Shown here piece by piece: positions 16,830-25,964 of a stretch of 64,000 nt of DNA (within the stretch, counting starts at the first letter, position 1; each line of letters opens with the position of its first letter). The stretch spans positions 2,649,501 through 2,713,500 of the forward strand of contig NZ_CP047023.1 of assembly GCF_009796765.1 (NCBI RefSeq). The letters are read 5' to 3'. The notes under the pieces are model-generated. The model was not told the origin of the DNA. It saw nothing but the letters and a program-made list of their open reading frames with translations, and searched no databases. The translations under genes were made by a program, and so were the position numbers. The stretch is from Paraglaciecola sp. L3A3 (GTDB lineage Bacteria > Pseudomonadota > Gammaproteobacteria > Enterobacterales > Alteromonadaceae).

Positions 16830-18884
16830 TTAATTACTCAGGGTTATCTTTGTTCTCTTTTTAAAATTAGCCGATTTATCTTTATATACGCCCGCTATAT
16901 CTTTGTTGTCAAAACCATTGGCAATTAAATTAAATTCACGTACTTTTATTTGTACAGAATTATCACCTACAGGTGGCGAGAGTGACAGTTTCCGTCGAAT
17001 AAAGTCATCAATATAAGCCAATTCATGTTTAGCACTTTTGGCATTGCCATTATGACCATGGCCTGCATATCTGTAATAAATATGCTCTACATCTTTATTC
17101 AACTTTTTTAATACATACTTGAATCTATTACTGTGTTCGAAACTAGCTCTAGTATCTAATTCTCCTGCGGTAATTAAAACTGGTACATTAATTTTTTCAG
17201 CTAAATATACAGGTGAATATTTTTTTAACTCTGGGCTTTCTTCCCCCACAACTTTCGACCATATTTTTTGCATGTATTCTGCTAATTTGGTATTCCTATC
17301 ATTAAAAATTAAAGGTAAGTCAAACACACCGAATCGAGCAATCACACATGAATATGTATCGGGATGTAATATAGCTAACATAGCACTAGAATACCCCCCA
17401 TAACTCGCACCAATTGCACAGGTTTGTTTAAATTTATACTTGTCATGAATAAATGTTACAGCGCTTGTGATATCTTTTTCTATCACTCTGCCCCACTGGC
17501 CTCTCCCACTATCTTTATATTCCTTACCAAAACCATCAGAGCCTCGATAATTTACTTGTAATACCGAATAGCCACGGCTAACCAGATACTGAACAGTAAA
17601 ATTAAATCTTTTATGATCTCTAGGACCAATAGGACCACCATGAGGCATAACAAGTAAAACGTTATTGCTAATATTTTCAGGTGATTGTGTATAAAAAGCC
17701 TCTATTTTATGACCTTCATCACTTTTAATATCTAACACTTGGGTATCACTAAATTCATAAACAGAAAGTTGTGCATTCTGTTCTTTGAGTCGTGCTAATT
17801 CATTTAGCGTTTTGTCCCAAAGATAGTATTCACCTCTATTAGTGCTCGAAAACACTTTTATTACAGCTCTTTGTTCATTTGCACTCATTGAGCTAATGAA
17901 ATATTGCTGTCCTTCGAATGTATTTTTAAATTGTTGATTCAAAGTTTGTCTATTATGATCAAAATATTCTGATCGCCACTCGCCCCCATCGTAATAACTA
18001 ATGGATTCTATTTTGTCCCCTGATTGGTCAAAGTTTGCTGCGGTTACATCGTATCTAGCATGCTGATAAATTATGTCGCCAATTGTTTGGCTTGATAAAT
18101 CGAATTCATGCAGTGATTTTAAATCCGAGTTTATATTGGTAATAACAGCTAGTTTTCCATTGGGTAAAAATCCAATAGGTTCAAAATCGTATTCATAAGG
18201 ATCGAATTGAAATAACAATTGCCAATCATTATCTTGGTCAAGATACCAATAGGTTTTTTCAATATCATCCTTATCAAACTTTGAACTAAAACGAACCTGC
18301 CCTTTGGGATCCGTAAAATATTTTCGAGCCTTGGACTGTAAATATTTGAATTTATTTTGACCCCGAAAGTTTTCGCGTACTATGCCTTGTGTATGTGTTT
18401 TGTATATCTGTATTTTTTTATAATTTGAGGCATCTGGATAATAAACAAACCACACTTTATCTTGCTCGTTTGGCAAATAGTCTATTACATAACCACGTGC
18501 ATGGATCCTAGATGTTTTAAAACTTAATCCATTAGAAGAAGTAGATAAATCGACCAACCACGAGACATAAGCATTTTTTTGTAGGGGTCTGTAAGTATTA
18601 AAAATAAAGGAATCTTGGTCCCCCCATTTTACTGACGATAATCTGTAGTCTGCCCCCTGTTTAGCTTGAAAAACATTCAGCAGTTGACCACTATCAATTT
18701 CAAAAACATTTAATTGCAGTCTATTTTTTTCATAACCAGTGGTGAGTAATAGATCACCTTTAGGATTCAATTCAATTTTATGAATAGTATCTTTACTAAG
18801 TAGCTCATCTAGTGATATTAAATTCTGAGCATACAAATGAAATGAAAATAAACCGGCAATAAGCAGTCCATAAACAGCTTTCAT
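16830..18884 (-). CDS. Secreted S9-family prolyl oligopeptidase-like peptidase
   Basis: 684 residues with a signal peptide ending near FHLYA-QN. A beta-propeller (about 25-390) precedes the alpha/beta hydrolase domain. The nucleophile is Ser494 in GASYGGYSS, preceded by LVMPHGGPIGPRD; the acid is in LITAGELDTRASFEHS and the His in YAGHGHNGN. This layout fits the acylaminoacyl/dipeptidyl peptidase (S9C) group, acting on short peptides in the periplasm. It ends an operon with the lipoprotein and Sel1-type genes upstream. Confidence 0.88.
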   Translation of the reverse strand: MKAVYGLLIAGLFSFHLYAQNLISLDELLSKDTIHKIELNPKGDLLLTTGYEKNRLQLNVFEIDSGQLLNVFQAKQGADYRLSSVKWGDQDSFIFNTYRPLQKNAYVSWLVDLSTSSNGLSFKTSRIHARGYVIDYLPNEQDKVWFVYYPDASNYKKIQIYKTHTQGIVRENFRGQNKFKYLQSKARKYFTDPKGQVRFSSKFDKDDIEKTYWYLDQDNDWQLLFQFDPYEYDFEPIGFLPNGKLAVITNINSDLKSLHEFDLSSQTIGDIIYQHARYDVTAANFDQSGDKIESISYYDGGEWRSEYFDHNRQTLNQQFKNTFEGQQYFISSMSANEQRAVIKVFSSTNRGEYYLWDKTLNELARLKEQNAQLSVYEFSDTQVLDIKSDEGHKIEAFYTQSPENISNNVLLVMPHGGPIGPRDHKRFNFTVQYLVSRGYSVLQVNYRGSDGFGKEYKDSGRGQWGRVIEKDITSAVTFIHDKYKFKQTCAIGASYGGYSSAMLAILHPDTYSCVIARFGVFDLPLIFNDRNTKLAEYMQKIWSKVVGEESPELKKYSPVYLAEKINVPVLITAGELDTRASFEHSNRFKYVLKKLNKDVEHIYYRYAGHGHNGNAKSAKHELAYIDDFIRRKLSLSPPVGDNSVQIKVREFNLIANGFDNKDIAGVYKDKSANFKKRTKITLSN

Positions 18885-18904
18885 ACATTCTTCCCTGAGT
18901 TAAT

Positions 18905-19468
18905 TTAATGGTGAAATGTTGATGTTTTTAAAGTTCTAGAAAACCCAATAAAATCATCTTCTCCAGGCCCTTTATATACTATAGGGATTTTCGCTAATAG
19001 TTCTGGATGGCTTGATTCTAGATACTCAATGGCAAATGAAGATTTATTGGCTAACTCTAATTTAAAACACGTATCACACCACTTTACTTTTGATAAAAGT
19101 TCTAAGTTACCTACATAGTTAATAGTATTGGATTCAATATTAAATGACCAATCATGCTCTGAATTAGCCTCTATATCACCAAGTCCTGTTTTTACGCCAC
19201 TAAACTTATAATAACCAATGGGGACTTTAGCTAAAATATAAGTATTTTCTTGCTTGGCATTATTAGGTGAATAACTTAAAGGTATTACACCTAATATATT
19301 TACCGTTTTAATGTATGCTTCTGACTGTACAGCGAACAATAAATATCCAGTCACAGAATTACTCTTTGTATTTGAACTACTGGCTCTATCCATAGGTGTT
19401 AATGAATGACTACAAGAGGTTGCTGTACAACAAATTAGCACACATATAAATATAAAGAATGACTTCAT
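18905..19468 (-). CDS. Putative lipoprotein, function unknown
   Basis: 187 residues. The N-terminal signal MKSFFIFICVLICCTATSCSHS has a lipobox-like ATSC, so the mature protein probably begins at Cys19 and is membrane anchored. The rest is a beta-rich domain with VPIGYYKFSGVKTG and a C-x-x-C in WCDTCFKLEL. I do not recognise the family. It lies 4 bp after the Sel1-type gene and 20 bp before the S9 peptidase, so all three are co-transcribed. Confidence 0.65.
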   Translation of the reverse strand: MKSFFIFICVLICCTATSCSHSLTPMDRASSSNTKSNSVTGYLLFAVQSEAYIKTVNILGVIPLSYSPNNAKQENTYILAKVPIGYYKFSGVKTGLGDIEANSEHDWSFNIESNTINYVGNLELLSKVKWCDTCFKLELANKSSFAIEYLESSHPELLAKIPIVYKGPGEDDFIGFSRTLKTSTFHH

Positions 19469-19472
19469 TACA

Positions 19473-20933
19473 TTAACCTTTTAACTGCTTACGATAATTA
19501 GTCCAGTCTTCTGTATTCCATTCAAGATTAGATGCTTCTGCTATGGCTTCGTCCACATATTCCAACGCCTGTGGCTTATCTCCAATAAAGTGATAAGCCT
19601 TAGCTAACAAATAATATGTATGAGGGGTAGCTTGATTTTCATCTTCAATATCTTCTAGCCAATCAATAGCTTGAGTTGCTAATTGTTTATCCACACTATT
19701 ATTGGCAAAACTTAACGCGACCAGTTTTTGTCTTGCTTTTAAATGATTATTTTTAGCAGATTTTTCTAACCAATATTTAGCTTTAACTAAATCCTGTTCC
19801 AAGTATGGAGACGGAGATTGATAAAGAATATCTCCTAGACGATATTCTGCTTCTAATAAACCATATTTAGCCGCTTTTAAAATCCATGCGATACCTGCAT
19901 CTACTTCATCATTTTTATAAAGAAGGTACATACCATAATCATATTGAGCTTGACTATGACCTTCTTCTGCCGCGGCTAATAAAACAGGCTGAAAAGCTTC
20001 TAATTGTTGATCATCAAATAAATCATTGTATGCACGTAAAAAACAAGCATATTGATATTTGGCTGAAACACTATCTTTGGCTAAACGCCTCATTGATAAT
20101 AATGTGTTATAAAGATGAGGATAGTTTTTTTTTAGATTTCGAACACCTTCATAATAAATATTTACATGTTTAAACATGCCATATTGTTCGACAAGTTTTC
20201 CATCTCGTTCCGCAGCTTTTAATTGTGAATTATCAATCGCTGCAACAAAACTTTTCTCAAATCTCCCCGTAGGCCATGAAAAAATTACTTCTGTGTCTTG
20301 TACCTTACCATCTGCTCTAGCGTCGAAAATAACTTCAACACGACCAGAATTACCATGAACCATAGTTTTATTTAAATTAGATAACCCAGAACGATTACTT
20401 CCTGAAGTATAATTTCGAATAGCCGAGTTAAGAACAGATTGATTATGTGCACGGGCTTTATTATCAGTAGTGATATGCAACTTACCACGCTTTAACATTT
20501 TCGCGCGTTTTTCATTTTTTTGTTCATCGATTTCTGTTGTTAAAATATTAGGAAAATATTTCTCTGTAACTACTTTTTTACCATATTTTGCAGCTAGTTC
20601 TTCAGCAATGGATGCGGCATGATCTTGGTCTGACTTTGACAGTTTTTGAAAAATTTGAGATGAAAGATCAAATGCTTGAGGGTAATCATACTCACTGGCT
20701 AAATAAAACCAGGCCATAGCTTTTTTATAATCGACATCACCAATTAGGCCTTTTAAATTTAGCACTCCTAAATTAAATTGAGCTTCTGGTTCACCTATAC
20801 TTGCCGATTCCAGTAACTCAATATGTGCCTCTTTATAATTTTTAGCCGACAAAGCCTCATGGGCTTTAAACATGTTGGCATTAGATCCCCAACTTACTGA
20901 TAAAAATATCGTAGTCAAAACTATTTTTTTCAT
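19473..20933 (-). CDS. Periplasmic Sel1-repeat protein with an inserted TonB-C-like domain
   Basis: 486 residues with a signal peptide (VSWGSNA-NM). Sel1/TPR-type repeats occur near the N-terminus (EAQFNLGVLNLKGL, KAMAWFYLASEYDYPQA) and again at about 330-470 (SQAQYDYGMYLL, EAEYRLGDILY). Between them, about residues 195-260, lies a segment with the TonB C-terminal pattern (GRVEVIFDARADGKVQDTEV followed by GRFEKSFVAAI). This suggests an envelope scaffold or adaptor rather than an enzyme. First gene of the operon leading to the lipoprotein and the S9 peptidase. Confidence 0.7.
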   Translation of the reverse strand: MKKIVLTTIFLSVSWGSNANMFKAHEALSAKNYKEAHIELLESASIGEPEAQFNLGVLNLKGLIGDVDYKKAMAWFYLASEYDYPQAFDLSSQIFQKLSKSDQDHAASIAEELAAKYGKKVVTEKYFPNILTTEIDEQKNEKRAKMLKRGKLHITTDNKARAHNQSVLNSAIRNYTSGSNRSGLSNLNKTMVHGNSGRVEVIFDARADGKVQDTEVIFSWPTGRFEKSFVAAIDNSQLKAAERDGKLVEQYGMFKHVNIYYEGVRNLKKNYPHLYNTLLSMRRLAKDSVSAKYQYACFLRAYNDLFDDQQLEAFQPVLLAAAEEGHSQAQYDYGMYLLYKNDEVDAGIAWILKAAKYGLLEAEYRLGDILYQSPSPYLEQDLVKAKYWLEKSAKNNHLKARQKLVALSFANNSVDKQLATQAIDWLEDIEDENQATPHTYYLLAKAYHFIGDKPQALEYVDEAIAEASNLEWNTEDWTNYRKQLKG

Positions 20934-21227
20934 TCATTTATCCCTAAATTATACAACTAAATCAATTATTAAATGCGATGTTGTAATAAAGTTACAATCT
21001 TATCTTACAAAAAATTCACTAATCTAAACATAAAGTTAACACAACTTCTGTCAACATTTAAGGTTATTTTATTTCACCACTGTTAAGATAAAATAAAGAG
21101 ACTTGAGTTTTATAAATCACCAAAGGCGGTAATATCGGATTTTAGTGATCGATTATTCTAAACAATTATTTCGCCAACACCTGTTATCCGCTACTTTGTT
21201 GGTTTAACTATATGCCAAGGAGGCATT
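20934..21227. other. Divergent promoter region, AT-rich
   Basis: 294 bp between two divergent genes. I see several AT-rich stretches that could hold promoters but no palindrome or hairpin worth naming. AAGGAGG at its right end (21217-21223) is the ribosome site of the gene at 21228. Confidence 0.5.
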
Positions 21228-21515
21228 GTGAAAATTCAAATTAAAAGTATTTCTAGTCACCAAACCAGTAAAGTCATGTCATTTATGCTGGCTTTGTTTA
21301 TTTTGCCTTTCGCTATTATGGGCATTTTAGGCTTTTTATTTACCTTAGGCTCTGACAATGACCGTGCAGGTTATCCGTTTTTAATCTTTATATTTGCTCC
21401 CATATTATATGGCGTGATGGGCTATGTTTTTAATCGTTTTTTCTGTTTTATTTATAATGTCATTGCCAAACGTTTTGGTGGTATCGAATTTATCACAGAA
21501 GAACAAGAACAATAA
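21228..21515 (+). CDS. Small inner-membrane protein, DUF3566-like
   Basis: 95 residues with two membrane segments (about 16-40 and 48-70). The opening MKIQIKSISSHQTSKVMSFM and the closing FNRFFCFIYNVIAKRFGGIEF remind me of a conserved proteobacterial family with a DUF3566-type transmembrane domain. The family assignment is from memory. The start is GTG 21228, with a strong AAGGAGG 4 bp upstream. Function unknown. Confidence 0.72.
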   Translation: MKIQIKSISSHQTSKVMSFMLALFILPFAIMGILGFLFTLGSDNDRAGYPFLIFIFAPILYGVMGYVFNRFFCFIYNVIAKRFGGIEFITEEQEQ

Positions 21516-21533
21516 AAAGTCAAAGTACCAATC

Positions 21534-21559
21534 CTCGCTAGATCTATATAAGTAGCGAG
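21534..21559. terminator. Hairpin between convergent genes
   Basis: CTCGCTA (21534-21540) pairs with TAGCGAG (21553-21559), followed on the plus strand by AATTACTTCTTTT. A second stem, TTTTGCC/GGCAAAA (21584-21617), lies next to the stop of the GH43-like gene on the other strand. Confidence 0.5.
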
Positions 21560-21618
21560 AATTACTTCTTTTATAAAATATTATTTTGCCCTTTTTGTAC
21601 GTACAATAATGGCAAAAT

Positions 21619-24126
21619 TTACTTGTTATTTATTTTTGCAAATCCTATTAATAATTCACCATTGGTAGTTTTACCTAACATTTTTCCTGCAAAATTATCT
21701 GCTGTAAAACCATGGGAATTAGCATCAAACTCAATCACTAAGTCACTGCCATGTTTACTCGTTCTCAATACTTTACTACCTCGTCCATAATCAACTTCTT
21801 CGGGAGCCCCAAAACGTAAAGAATTAAAATCAATATCCTGATGAGCATCAAAATCAGCTTCAGATCGAATTAACACATGGATCACTTGAGTGCTGTTATC
21901 GATTGTCTGTTCATTGAGTATTGTTAAGCGGCGATGCACAATTAGCGGTAAAATAATGTTTTTAGAGCTGTGTTTATCTTTGGCTAAGTCATCGGCTTTA
22001 GGTACATCTATGGCTGCTAAAGACAAATGTGTAGCTCGACCATATTGATCCGTTAACACATGAGGCCTTTCCAGTTTATACCAATAAGTACGAGTACCGT
22101 CTTCATACACAGTACTATTTGGTGTGTATGCCGTACCTGGATTAAATTTCCAATGGATACCATCTGCTGAACGTAAATAAATAGCGCGGTAGTCTAAAAA
22201 CGCATTGATAATCATATGGTACTGTACTTCGTCTTTCCACAGCACAGGATCTTCATAATTAGAATGACGGTATGCTTTAGGGATAATTTTATTGTGTTGT
22301 AATGGGCTGGTCAGCACTCGATAAGGACCTAATGGTTCAGAGCCTTTACTTATCATCATCGCACCGGCTTTACTGACAAATAGAAAACGCCCATCTTCTA
22401 ACTGTACACCTGACAAATTACGTTCAAAGCGATAAAAAGCAGCAGGTTTTTCATCTGCACCTGTAGTGTCAACTTCCATTACTCCTAAGTGTTGCCAAGG
22501 GCCAGCCATAGTCGCGGCCACCAATAACATAGGCTGCCAATTAATTAATGAATACAGCATATAACGACCATCATTTAATAAAACTATATCAGGGTTATGA
22601 CCTAAACCTTGCATGTAGTCATAGCTTGTGGCTTTTTTAACTTTATATGGTCCAGTAGGTTTATCAGCCAGCGCATAAGCAACCGTTGAGTGTGGCCATT
22701 CCCAATGACCTTTGGTGGCGTTTGCTGGCCATCGAGTCACTTGCATATGATATTTTCCATCTTTACCGGCAACAGGACGGCCGCCCCAATATGACCAATC
22801 TGCATCTTCAATACCATTATCAGGATCTCGTGGAAGCACAGCATCAGCTCCCCATAAATCTGAACGTAAGGTGTTATGAATAGGCATAGGTTTGATTAAG
22901 TCATTAAATGAAGCACCATTGACCATTTTTGCTTGGCCGGAAATTGCTTTTGAAGGCTGGCTTATATTGCCACTATAATCATTCGCGTAAACAATATATT
23001 GGTTTTGAACGCTTTTAATCGGCGTAAAATCAACAAATTTTGGTTTGTTTAATCCAGAAGCAATTTGTTGCATGTCTTTATTCGAAGGGTCAATGCGATA
23101 TAGTGAATAACTGGCGATATCATCTTCGTCATTTTTGGCCCAAGAAATTTGAATTTCACTATCTAATGGTACGACTTTAAGCTTAGTGGGCGCTTTGGGC
23201 GCAACCGTATCTTTAACGTTAAAGACTAATTGGTTAGAGCCACTGATATTCTGATTGTCAGTTGATGTCACAACATAGGTATATGCAATACCATGTATTA
23301 ATTTCGTATCGGTAAAAGAGTTATTTTTACTTTCAGCTATTTGTTCATAAACTATCGTTTTTTTCCGTTGTTGACCGCGATAAATATAAAACACTTTATC
23401 TTGGCGTAATGGATTGGCCTGCCAATTCAGTGCTACGCCATTGTCTAGCGCTTTACCTGTTAAACGAGGACCCGATTTTTGTGCGGCTTTTACGCGGATA
23501 TTGACATAATTAAGATAAACTTTAATGCCACGAGAGCTGTAAAAAATAGCTCTAACAAAAGGCAGGCCGTCTTTTACATCTTTTTTTGTGACGATATATT
23601 GGCCAGAAAAATGTTCCAGTTTTTTATCTGAGCCAATCAGTGTTACCTTTTCCGCTAAAGGGCGTTCATTACTGCCAAACACCAAATTAAGGGATAAGCT
23701 ACCATCACTGATATATTCTAAATCGGCACCAAAACTCCATTCAATCACATCCCCTGCACTAAGCTGTTGGTAATCAGGATGTGTATTTAAAACTTTAGAT
23801 TCAGCAATACCAACTGCATAACTAGAATAAAGATTACCTAAATGTAAGCCCATTAAACCGCCGGTTTGATTGCCGCTGGCTAAGCCTAATTTATCTTTAG
23901 TGGTAGCAGCGCGAGTAGTCCAAAAAGGCGATTGTTTGGCCGCCCGCCAAGTTGCCCAAACCGCAGTAAAGTCGCCGTCATTAACATTGGCATACGGAGC
24001 ATTATCACCTAACAGAACCATATCTGCGCAACTAGGTAAGCTATAAAAAACAGATAATATTAAGCAGCCATAAATATTTATAGAGATGTTTTTTAGCTGT
24101 TTAATATTGTTCATTATGCTGCGCAT
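21619..24126 (-). CDS. Secreted GH43-like beta-propeller protein with fibronectin type III domains
   Basis: About 835 residues. I take ATG 24126 (GGAAAAAGAT upstream) rather than the longest frame, which adds 18 unlikely residues. Signal peptide (ILSVFYSLPSCA-DM), an N-terminal beta-sandwich (about 40-210), two fibronectin III-like repeats (about 215-400), then a five-bladed propeller like family 43 glycoside hydrolases (blades around DADWSYWGGRPVAGKDGKYHM, GLGHNPDIVLLNDGRYMLY and YEDPVLWKDEVQYHMIINAF). Family 43 propellers act on plant or algal glycans. The divergent sulfatase next door points to a sulfated polysaccharide. I cannot assign the three catalytic acids with confidence, so activity is inferred. 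Confidence 0.75.
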   Translation of the reverse strand: MRSIMNNIKQLKNISINIYGCLILSVFYSLPSCADMVLLGDNAPYANVNDGDFTAVWATWRAAKQSPFWTTRAATTKDKLGLASGNQTGGLMGLHLGNLYSSYAVGIAESKVLNTHPDYQQLSAGDVIEWSFGADLEYISDGSLSLNLVFGSNERPLAEKVTLIGSDKKLEHFSGQYIVTKKDVKDGLPFVRAIFYSSRGIKVYLNYVNIRVKAAQKSGPRLTGKALDNGVALNWQANPLRQDKVFYIYRGQQRKKTIVYEQIAESKNNSFTDTKLIHGIAYTYVVTSTDNQNISGSNQLVFNVKDTVAPKAPTKLKVVPLDSEIQISWAKNDEDDIASYSLYRIDPSNKDMQQIASGLNKPKFVDFTPIKSVQNQYIVYANDYSGNISQPSKAISGQAKMVNGASFNDLIKPMPIHNTLRSDLWGADAVLPRDPDNGIEDADWSYWGGRPVAGKDGKYHMQVTRWPANATKGHWEWPHSTVAYALADKPTGPYKVKKATSYDYMQGLGHNPDIVLLNDGRYMLYSLINWQPMLLVAATMAGPWQHLGVMEVDTTGADEKPAAFYRFERNLSGVQLEDGRFLFVSKAGAMMISKGSEPLGPYRVLTSPLQHNKIIPKAYRHSNYEDPVLWKDEVQYHMIINAFLDYRAIYLRSADGIHWKFNPGTAYTPNSTVYEDGTRTYWYKLERPHVLTDQYGRATHLSLAAIDVPKADDLAKDKHSSKNIILPLIVHRRLTILNEQTIDNSTQVIHVLIRSEADFDAHQDIDFNSLRFGAPEEVDYGRGSKVLRTSKHGSDLVIEFDANSHGFTADNFAGKMLGKTTNGELLIGFAKINNK

Positions 24127-24386
24127 ATATCTTTTTCCGTTGAGTGGATTTGTAAATAAAATGTAACAGAAACAGCTCATTCACGCACTCTTTGCTTATG
24201 CATATATAATCCTCGCGAATTACAAGTAAATCAAAAGTATTATCTCATGGTAAGCATATTGATATACTTTATCTATTAAGGCTTGTATTTTAAACCAGGC
24301 TAAAGAATAGATAGTAAAACTATATATACAAAAGGTTGTTAACATGTAAATATTTATTGATATATTTTCAAATATGGAATTAATAG

Positions 24387-25892
24387 ATGAAAAAATTTGC
24401 ACTTTTGCCACTGTGTATTGCTATGTTGGCTGCATGTTCTAATAAACAAACAAGCACTGAGTTACAGCAGGTAGAAAACACCAAAAAACCCAATGTGGTT
24501 TTTATTTTAGTGGATGATTTGGGTTATTCTGATATTGGCGCTTATAACGCTGATTCATTTTACGATACACCCAATGTCGATGCATTGGCGAATCAAGGAG
24601 TGCAATTTACCCAAGGGTATGCAGCTAATCCTGTGTGTAGCCCTTCTCGCTATGGTTTATTAACGGGTCGCCATCCTAGTAGAGTCGATGCCACAGATTG
24701 GTTTCATGTTTATGGTTGGCCACATCGTTCTGAAAGATTCAACCCCGCACCTTTAACTCAAGAGTTGCCTTTATCTGAACAAACCTTAGCAGAAAGCTTT
24801 AAACAAGCTGGCTACGCCACATCATTTTTAGGTAAATGGCACTTAGGCGAAGAATCAAAATATTGGCCTGAAAATCAAGGATTTGATATTAATGTCGGTG
24901 GTGTTGCAAATGGACAGCCACCTAATGGTTACTTTTCACCTTACAAAAATGACAGATTACCTGATGGAGAAGACGGTGAGTATTTAACCGAACGACTCAC
25001 TTCGGAAGCAATTCAAATCATTGAGCAAAATGCCAAAGAAGATTCACCGTTTTTCCTTTATTTATCTTTTTACACTGTACATACCCCTTTGCAAGCACCT
25101 GCAGATGTAGTCAGTGAATATCAAGCCAAAAGTGATAATACGGATACAAGTAATAGCTTTGCTGGCGAAGAACAGATCTGGCCAACAGACGAGCCTAGAA
25201 AAGTTAGAGTGAAACAAAATCACCCCACTTATGCCGCTATGATTTCTAAAATGGACAGCCAAGTAGGTCGAATTTTACAAAAGTTAAAAGACGAAAATTT
25301 AGAAGATAATACCATAGTGGTATTTACCTCCGATAACGGTGGGTTATCCACTGCAGAGGGATCACCAACGTCAAATATGCCTTTGCGAGGTGGTAAAGGT
25401 TGGTTATACGAAGGTGGTATCCGAGTGCCGTTTATTGTCAAAATACCAGGTGCAAAAGCTAACGGAACTAAAGTTAATGAACCCGTAGTGGGCACTGATT
25501 TTTATCCGACTTTATTACAAGCCGCTGGCATTCCACTTAATCCTCAACAACACCAAGATGGTGTGGCCTTAACTCCCTTGTTACAGAGTTATGGTGAAAT
25601 TGCTGAGCGACCTATTTATTTCCATTATCCTCATTATTCTAACCAAGGTGGGTTTCCTGGTTCTGCTGTCGTACTAGGTGATTGGAAATTACTCGAACGT
25701 TTCGAAGACGGTAAAGTCCAGCTTTTTAATTTGAGGGATGATATAGGTGAGACCAATGATCTATCTCAACAAAAACCAGCAAAAACATCTGAATTACGTA
25801 AGCTTTTACATAATTGGTATCAAGAGGTAAATGCTAAATTTATTCAACCAAAAAATAACATTAAACCTTGGTCTAGCAATCTGAATGGCTAA
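24387..25892 (+). CDS. Lipoprotein sulfatase (S1 family)
   Basis: 501 residues. The lipobox LAAC puts the lipid on Cys17. The active-site motif C-S-P-S-R (Cys84) is the one oxidised to formylglycine in S1 sulfatases. Metal ligands are in FILVDDLGYSD and FTSDNGG, with further motifs LGKWHLG and HTPLQAP. It removes sulfate esters from glycans at the periplasmic face. It is divergent from the GH43-like gene, with which it probably forms a small polysaccharide-degradation unit. No formylglycine-generating enzyme is in the window. Confidence 0.92.
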   Translation: MKKFALLPLCIAMLAACSNKQTSTELQQVENTKKPNVVFILVDDLGYSDIGAYNADSFYDTPNVDALANQGVQFTQGYAANPVCSPSRYGLLTGRHPSRVDATDWFHVYGWPHRSERFNPAPLTQELPLSEQTLAESFKQAGYATSFLGKWHLGEESKYWPENQGFDINVGGVANGQPPNGYFSPYKNDRLPDGEDGEYLTERLTSEAIQIIEQNAKEDSPFFLYLSFYTVHTPLQAPADVVSEYQAKSDNTDTSNSFAGEEQIWPTDEPRKVRVKQNHPTYAAMISKMDSQVGRILQKLKDENLEDNTIVVFTSDNGGLSTAEGSPTSNMPLRGGKGWLYEGGIRVPFIVKIPGAKANGTKVNEPVVGTDFYPTLLQAAGIPLNPQQHQDGVALTPLLQSYGEIAERPIYFHYPHYSNQGGFPGSAVVLGDWKLLERFEDGKVQLFNLRDDIGETNDLSQQKPAKTSELRKLLHNWYQEVNAKFIQPKNNIKPWSSNLNG

Positions 25893-25930
25893 GACTAATC
25901 TTATAAAAACAGCTTAGACTTAATACCAGA

Positions 25931-25947
25931 GCAGGGTCTATCCCTGC
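25931..25947. terminator. Hairpin between convergent sulfatase and NUP-cupin genes
   Basis: GCAGGG-TCTAT-CCCTGC with nearby T-rich sequence (GATATTGTTT) on the plus strand; able to serve both genes. Confidence 0.55.
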
Positions 25948-25964
25948 CCTGATATTGTTTACAC

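Noticed and set aside
24220..24411. 63-residue minus-strand frame between the GH43-like and sulfatase genes
   Set aside because: AT-rich intergenic sequence read through a divergent promoter region; no ribosome site, and it overlaps the sulfatase start.
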